A DNA stretch of 64,000 nt, taken from contig NC_052394.1 of the NCBI RefSeq assembly GCF_009389715.1, positions 24,055,399 through 24,119,398 on the forward strand, given 5' to 3'. The notes under the pieces are model-generated. The model saw nothing but the letters and a program-made list of their open reading frames with translations. It was not told the DNA's origin and did not search any database. The stretch comes from Phoenix dactylifera. Taxonomy: Eukaryota > Streptophyta > Magnoliopsida > Arecales > Arecaceae. This document shows, one piece after another, positions 58,113-64,000 of the stretch. The position numbers were made by a program, and so were the translations under genes. Numbering within the stretch: the first letter of the stretch is position 1; the number at the start of each line of letters is the position of its first letter.

Positions 58113-59345
58113 GCCGGATGAGGGAGAGGGGGTCGGGAAGGTGAAGAGGCGGAAGCCTCTGGAAGGGGGGAGAAAGAACCCAATAACGGGTTCGCGGGTC
58201 GGATCCGAATCCGAACCCGCAACCCGTTAAGCCCAAAGAAAAAAAAAAAAGAAAAAAAAAAGAAAAAGAAAAAGAAAAAAAAAAAAGAGGGAAAGGGTTT
58301 AGCCAAATTTGACTAAACCCGAGCCCAAGCAAATTGGGCTAAGTCTGGACAAGCCAGACTATAAATTAAACCAAAATTAAACCCAATTAAGCTGGGAATT
58401 AAGCTTAGGCCAATCGGAAGGCCAATTAAGACTTATGAGCCCAGCCAAGACCCCAATACAGAGGAATTAGTCTTGGGCTAAATTTCAGGTAGAAAAGAAA
58501 ATAATATATTGTTATTATGACAAAAATCCAGGTGACTTAGGACTCGTCACCAGGACGCAGGAGACCTAGGAGAAAGGCGAATCACTGTAAGTAACCTGTC
58601 CTAATCCTGTTATGGATCATATTATGTTATTAATGTTTCCTAAGCATTTATTTTAAGTATATATGTTTCATGCCTGATATGTTACAATGCATAAGTAACT
58701 TGCATGATCCCAGAAGCTATGGCTATGTATGCGACATGATGATACTGATATTTTAATCATGCATGTAAGTTTATAAAGTCTTAGTTAGCCAAGAGGCACT
58801 GTAACGGGCTCAAAGATGCTACTGATCGAATGCAACTGAGCTGGCCTTGCTAGTGGCCGAGAATAACTTCGCTGGCCTTGCTAGTGGCCGAGAATGACTA
58901 GCTGGCCCCGCCAGTGGCCGAATGGACTTCGTAGTAGCATCCGAGAGAAAAAGGACCACGGCATGCTGGGGGCACGGTTTCATATGCATATTTTATGAAA
59001 AATTTTGTGATTTGCACTACTGCTTTGTTTAAATTGCATACTTATTATGCCAGGATGATTTTTAGATAAACATGCATGTCAGCTTCTCAAAACCCTGATT
59101 TACATGTTTAGTCTACTGGTTGATCCGGTAGGATTATGCAGGATTACTTACTGAGCCGTGTAGCTCACATCTGTTTATGTTTCGCTTTCTTTCAGATCCT
59201 CACCAGTGATCGCCATCAGACATGTTTTTATTTTGTTACAGAGCTTCGTATTTTTGGAGAAGCTTATATACTTCTGTACATATGAATAGCCTAGAAGTTC
59301 TGTATTTTTGGTTTTCAAACTTGAAGGTTGTACTGCAAACTTTTA
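56682..59345. mobile_element. LTR-retrotransposon fossil, probably a solo or partial LTR (Ty3/Gypsy type)
   Basis: It begins with TGTAATGTCCGGGCCC, the usual start of Tekay/Del-like plant LTRs. Near the other end it has phrases common in such LTRs (GATTACTTACTGAGCCGTGT then AGCTCACATCTG). Inside are a GC- and GA-rich part (56840-58230), a GA microsatellite, A-rich tracts and a triplicated CTGGCC..GCCAGTGGCCGA-type motif (about 58842-58920). Long open frames across the low-complexity part are artefacts. I found no partner LTR in the window and could not fix the right boundary or the target-site duplication. The fossil lacks internal genes here. Confidence 0.55.
58078..58110. repeat. (GA)n microsatellite
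   Basis: About 33 bases of AG repeat within the LTR-like element. A-rich tracts follow at about 58238-58290. Confidence 0.95.
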
Positions 59346-61583
59346 ATATATATTGTTGCTGGTGGTCCAAACCGTGAACGATTGGCACTGCGGTGTGAAC
59401 GGGGTTCCGTCTGAGTTGTCTTGGTTGGCGTTGGCTGCGCTCCACCTTCCGCCAAGAAACCTGCAAACAAGCCTTGCACCACCACCAGGGTGGTGATGGC
59501 CCTCCGACGGTCAAGTCAGAGGAGATTGGAGGAGGAGGAGAGGTGATAATTGCAAGTAAGAGAGTGCTCTGGGAGATATTGCTCACCTCCCCCCTTTCTC
59601 CCCCCAGCCGCATATATACCTGGCTGGGGGGTCTCTCAGGGGGGTTCGTTATCGTGGGGCACGATGGTGTGGCCACTGACATGGCCGTTACAGGGCGTCG
59701 TGGAGCAGCACCGGGTACGGCCACGTCAGGGCATAGTGGGGCTCCGCTTTGTACGGCTGATGCAGGAGATCGTGGAGCAGCATCGGATACGGCCGTTGCA
59801 GGGAGTAGTGGAGCAGGAGGCCGCGGCGTGCCTCTGGGGAATAGCCTGTCATTATCAAGAGATCTCCGACTCGGGGTCGGATTGCTGGATCAAAGGGCAG
59901 CCGACTCGGGGTCGGGCTGCGGAGCCGAGGATATCCGACTCGGGGTCGGATTGCTGGATCAAAGGGCAGCCGACTCGGGGTCGGGCTGCGGAGCCGAGGA
60001 TGTCTGACTTGGGGTCGGAGCGCTGGATCAAAGGGCAGCCGTAGTCTTCCTGGGCGCGCGTGCCGGTCACGTGGGGCATGGCGGCTTATTTCCCCCGTAA
60101 CAGTAGCCCCCCACTTCCGAGCCTGGAACCAGAAGGGGAACAGGTGAAGGGAGTGATGTTTCGGGATTGCCGCCGTTCCTCGGAGAGGCGCGCGCGCTTC
60201 GAGCTCCCCGCTCTTTTTATGGCGTATGGCGGTTATTGCTGACCCGGCAGTCTGAGGATTTCGGCGGACATCCTTCCTTAATGGTGTCGATTCGCCTTTG
60301 GGGCGCGAGCGACCCTTCGGCAGCCAGGCGTCCTCTGGCGTCATTGAGGCGTCACTTGCCTTTCCGCCTATTTAATCGGGGGCCTTTCCCCGTCCGTCTT
60401 CTTCTTTACAGATATTTTCAAGTTTCCCCTTTGCGCTGCTGTTGCTGCCGTCGGACTGTTCGCTCGTTTCTCCTTTGGCGCTCTCGGAGCCGCTCTTACC
60501 TCTTTTCCGGTGAGTTTTCCCCATTCTTCAGCTTAGGGCTCTCCATACTTTCCCCTCTTATACTAGTGTACTCCAGTCGCTCCGGTCTTTCCCCCCTTCC
60601 TGTCCCCGTCCTGACCGTAGGTTTATTGGCCATTAGGAATGGGCGAAGTGAGGGCAGACCAAATTAAGTCGGAGCTGGTCGCCACAGACTTAGACAGACT
60701 CGTGGCTCGGTACCACCTTCCCGAGGCCTGCAACGCCACGCTCCCGGGGCCTGAGGAGAGGATGTCCCATCCTCCTCCAGGGAAGATTGCCATCAATGAG
60801 GGCATTCTCTAGGCCGGGTTCCGCTTTCCCCCTTCGGACTTGGTCATGCAGGTGCTACGGGGTTTAAGAGTGGCACCGACGCAACTGGTGCCGAACTCGT
60901 GGCGGGCCCTGACGGTCTTCCAGGTTCTCTGCCGTATGCACGAGATCCCCGCCACCCTGAATGTTTTTTGGGAGTTCTACAGCCTGAGCGGCCACCCCCA
61001 GGACAAAGGGTGGTGGTGCTTCGCAGCGCGGCGAGGATGCGGCCTTGTCAAGGAGGCTCCTACCTCCATTCACAAATGGAAGGAGCGCTTCTTTTTTTGT
61101 TGATGCAGATCCCTCTTGGGAAATCAGGGCGACCTGGGAGACCCCGATGAAGTCTCCGATCGGCCTATCGAGACTGTCAAGGGAGGAGTCCGATGGCTTG
61201 GCCGCCTTGAAGGGGTTGGTTGCCGAGGGCCAGCTCCCCCCGGTGGCCCGCCTTATTTCCGAGGATACTTTGGTGAATGTCGGTCTGAGCTCGGTTCCCA
61301 CCGACCGTGAGTCCGCCACCGATTCTTTCTTGACTTTTTCCCTTCTTTCGTCCCGTTCTTTCCTTTGATTTCTCCGTCTCCGACTATCCCGTCCTTTTTG
61401 CAGAGATCGACGACGTCATGCGGTCGGTGAAGACAAAGGCTGTTGGTAGGGCGTCCCTGCTGGAAGCAGCCCAGAGGAGGAAACGAGCTCTTCCGAGCGG
61501 GGCCCCACCGGCGAAGAGGTCCCGTAAGGAGGTGCCTCCGACGCCGACCGACGAGTCCGGGCCCACCGATCAGGGAGACGTCG
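59346..61583 (+). mobile_element. second LTR-retrotransposon fossil (Ty3/Gypsy type): LTR part plus gag-like region
   Basis: The left part is LTR-like: a 69-base tandem repeat, CGTAACAGTAGCCCCCC near 60100, and a TATTTAAT box at about 60369-60376. A coding region begins near 60639 (MGEVRADQIKSELVATDLDR). Further in it carries FRFPPSDLVMQVLRGL, LVPNSWRALTVFQVLC and HPQDKGWWCFAARRG. These resemble the putative gypsy-type transposon domain (Pfam Transposase_28) found at the start of some plant Gypsy polyproteins. The copy looks broken, with a few interruptions, and is cut by the assembly gap. Pol, integrase and the other LTR are not in the window. Age cannot be judged without the second LTR. Confidence 0.65.
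59866..60042. repeat. 69-bp tandem repeat, about 2.6 copies
   Basis: Units start at 59866, 59935 and 60004. The first two are almost identical, and the third is partial and more diverged. Each unit itself contains two CGACTCGGGGTCGG-like blocks, so there is a repeat within the repeat. It lies in the LTR part of the second fossil. Confidence 0.9.
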
Positions 61584-61683
61584 NNNNNNNNNNNNNNNNN
61601 NNNNNNNNNNNNNNNNNNNNNNNNNNNNNNNNNNNNNNNNNNNNNNNNNNNNNNNNNNNNNNNNNNNNNNNNNNNNNNNNNNN
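61584..61683. other. assembly gap (100 N)
   Basis: Exactly 100 undetermined bases, the usual placeholder for a gap of unknown length. It lies inside a retrotransposon, which is probably why assembly stopped. The sequence to the right may be far away in the true chromosome. Confidence 0.99.
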
Positions 61684-64000
61684 AATGTTAAAATGGCAAA
61701 TTCATCTATAGCTAGTTTGGAAAGATATGACCTCAATTTAACTTGGCAACTGTGCAGCCAACCGTGACTGCAAACTTCTCTTGCCGCCACCTCTATAACT
61801 CGCCACAGCCCCGAGATACATGTCGTCACCATTTCGATGTACATTTTATACAACTCTTTATGCCTTTGTGTCTGCGAAACAATCTTTCATAGCAATATGT
61901 CATTTTGCCTTCTCCAAGTCAACAAGAGCGACGTGTAAATCCTTTTATTTTTCTCTAGATATCTTCATCGGGACTTCAGGAAAGAGTTGGTCAAACAAAT
62001 TCGTACTAAGGCATCCAAATATCTGTGGTTATAGAGTAAGGTTAAATGCTTCTGAGAGCATACTTATGTACATAGGTTTGTAAATATGCTTATAGAGTAA
62101 GGTTAAATGCTTCTGATCAGCATCTGGCCTCAAATGCCTCCTTGGTGAAATCAGTAATGAACTTCTTAGATCAAAATCCATACTAGTGTTCATGGTCTAC
62201 ATTATATAAAATGATCGGAGGCAAAAAGTTATGCATCTTTGAGGTTGTTCCCCTATTCATCAAATCGATACAAAATAGATAATTTTAACAAGGCAATACC
62301 ATATTTTGGTTTCATCTGAAGTACTAAAAGGTATCCGAATCAATTGAAATTTAATATGCATATATTTTAAAATATTTAGATCAAGATCAATGACTTGGGT
62401 TTGTAAATTATATAGCCTATGATATATTTTTGCCTAGAGAAATCATTCAGTCTACTTTTCAAGCATTATACATCACATGCATAAAAGGAGAAGTTTTTAC
62501 AACTAATTATCTTTGATATCCTTGAATCCATGAAGAGATCTATCTATATATCCATCAAATATAGGTAAACTAAAGGCAACTTCATGGAAAGGAACTCAAA
62601 GTAGACGAGAGAAAAGAAGAAATCATATTGCACATAAGGGGCGAACACACACACACTGAAAGAATGCCCATCTATATATTCAACCAGGCTCCCTAATAAC
62701 TCATCAGAGAAGTACGCAAAGTAATAAAATACGCGCAATTTAAATTAATATGTATAGCTAAACTATTTTGAACATTATATAGGAACAAAATGTCCCCTGG
62801 TCATTCAAAAAAAGGGGGGTTATTCCCATTAATATAGTTTACTGCTTCTTACTATTTATAGTTTACTGCTTCTTTACTATTTATCATCCAACTTTTCAAC
62901 TTGTTCAACAAATTTAGATGGATACCTCCTGCTGAATTTTATCTTCACCCCTCAAGCAGGACTTACAGAATACCTCCTGCTGCTTTCTTTGATTTTATGC
63001 TCATATTTTCCTCTAAATAAAGTGAAGCTTTCCTGGCCTAACGTTATATGGCTGTAGTCATTAACTTAATTATACTCCGCCAAATTTTAACATTGGATTC
63101 TATTTCTTGGATCAGAGGTTCTAATTGTTTGAATGAGAAGTCGTCTGTGAAATGAAGTTTCTAAGCCTAGAACCGACGAAACACTAGTCCATACTCAACC
63201 TTCCCTTCCCATTCTAATTTCTATATAGTAGTAATCTCATCAGGGCACTCATTTCCCAACTTCTGAATACCTTTTCCCTTCTTTCTTTATTACTAATTTA
63301 TGATAAGACAACTGGTTTTTTTATATTGAAGTCATCCTTCCTTTTGCATAAAGGCTAAATAGCTAAAAAGGTTTTAGCAGACAAGGTTAGCACAATATTA
63401 CAATTTAGATTGTTTAATCAAATTTTGCTAATGTGGTATATGGTCAAGTTTGCCTTGCAAATGAGGAAGAATTTTCAGACAATCCTGCAACAAATTTTAC
63501 CCTCACTACACCGAAGCATCAAATATTCGAGCAACAGTTGTCAGCTTGGTGGATTCACAGACAACTCTTCACAGAAGAGGTCCTGAGTTCAATCTTGAGC
63601 GGTGGCAATTAATCACTACATTGCCCAAAAAAAAGAAAAAAAAACCAGAAAATTTCCAAATCAGTGAGGCACCACAACTAATACGGCTGGGGAGAAAGGA
63701 TGATTGTCTCAACCCACTCAATTTGAATCTTTTAGAAAATTTAGAAAAGGATAGAAAAATTACAAAAGTAGGGTTTACGTCCTACTTTGCACAATTCAGG
63801 TTAAACTCCTCTTATAGTTTGAATAGGACTAGTTTTCAAAAATAAATACGATCAACAGAAATAATTACGAAAAAAACTAAGAACTAGATTGCTAAAAATA
63901 AATATGACTATAACCAAGTTATGACCTTTTGAAGTTAATTTGATGCATGATTCGAATTTCTAATGCTGCAGATTCCGCTTCTGAATCCTATCTAGTTCTA
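61684..64000. other. AT-rich sequence right of the gap, no gene seen
   Basis: About 2.3 kb with only short frames. An exact repeat of 21 bases or more (from AGAGTAAGGTTAAATGCTTC) occurs at about 62033 and 62095, and ACTATTTAT-type steps repeat near 62848-62884. I recognise no protein. The possible SINE is listed separately. Confidence 0.4.
63535..63645 (+). mobile_element. possible tRNA-derived SINE
   Basis: AGCTTGGTGGATTC (A-box-like, about 63543) is followed at tRNA-like spacing by GAGGTCCTGAGTTCAATC (B-box-like, about 63578). Then comes a short unique part, and ACATTGCCC leads into an A-rich tail. This is the layout of a plant tRNA-derived SINE. The A box is imperfect and no target-site duplication was found. 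Confidence 0.4.

Noticed and set aside
57407-58332. Long open frames on both strands (up to 296 codons) in the GA- and GC-rich LTR-like region
   Set aside because: They read low-complexity Lys/Glu/Arg or Phe/Ser/Leu/Pro through homopolymers and the GA microsatellite. They belong to repeat DNA of an LTR fossil.
1-64000. CRISPR arrays, bacterial operons, rRNA genes
   Set aside because: No regularly spaced repeat array, no prokaryotic gene layout and no rRNA-like segment was seen. The content is plant nuclear DNA.

Overview
The window is nuclear DNA of a flowering plant. Split genes with GT-AG introns, a multi-kilobase intron, LINE and LTR-element debris, microsatellites and GC-rich first exons beside AT-rich spacers all point this way. 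A monocot is likely and a palm is possible, but that last step is inference. A run of 100 N (61584-61683) marks a draft-assembly gap.

Layout from left to right: two exon-like reading frames on the minus strand (715-1036); an OCTOPUS-family gene (2923-4880, minus) split by a one-base shift in a C run; a simple-repeat-rich spacer; a lachrymatory-factor-synthase-like START/Bet v1 gene (9101-9739, minus) with a locally shifted segment; a two-exon ELM2/SANT gene with a 4.7 kb intron (12270-18300, minus); a LINE RNase H remnant (20709-21579); a decayed PPR gene (about 23043-24832, plus); another RNase H fragment and a 5'-truncated LINE (26009-28447); a two-exon predicted plastid membrane protein (28888-29768, minus); a complete four-exon NPF8-type peptide/nitrate transporter (30675-33572, minus) with a LINE fragment just upstream; a third RNase H remnant and a second PPR fragment (37.3-38.4 kb); a 282 bp MITE-like element; a complete six-exon laccase (43295-45864, plus) with a recognisable miR397 site; a two-exon DIVARICATA-type MYB gene (51901-53126, plus); one surviving exon of a GH3 beta-glucosidase (56150-56381, minus); then LTR-retrotransposon fossils up to the gap, and AT-rich sequence with a possible SINE at the right edge.

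The most informative result is gene order. From memory, OCTOPUS-like, NPF8, laccase and DIV-type MYB genes are also close neighbours in Arabidopsis (At5g01170-At5g01200, and in part At2g38070-At2g38100). The decayed PPR gene resembles At3g09060, which lies beside OCTOPUS (At3g09070). The window therefore looks like an ancient angiosperm block, loosened by transposons and partly thinned by gene loss. Several of its genes (OCTOPUS, laccase) act in vascular tissue. I saw no CRISPR array, operon, bacterial-type system or convincing tRNA or rRNA gene, and nothing that clearly amounts to a wholly new system.
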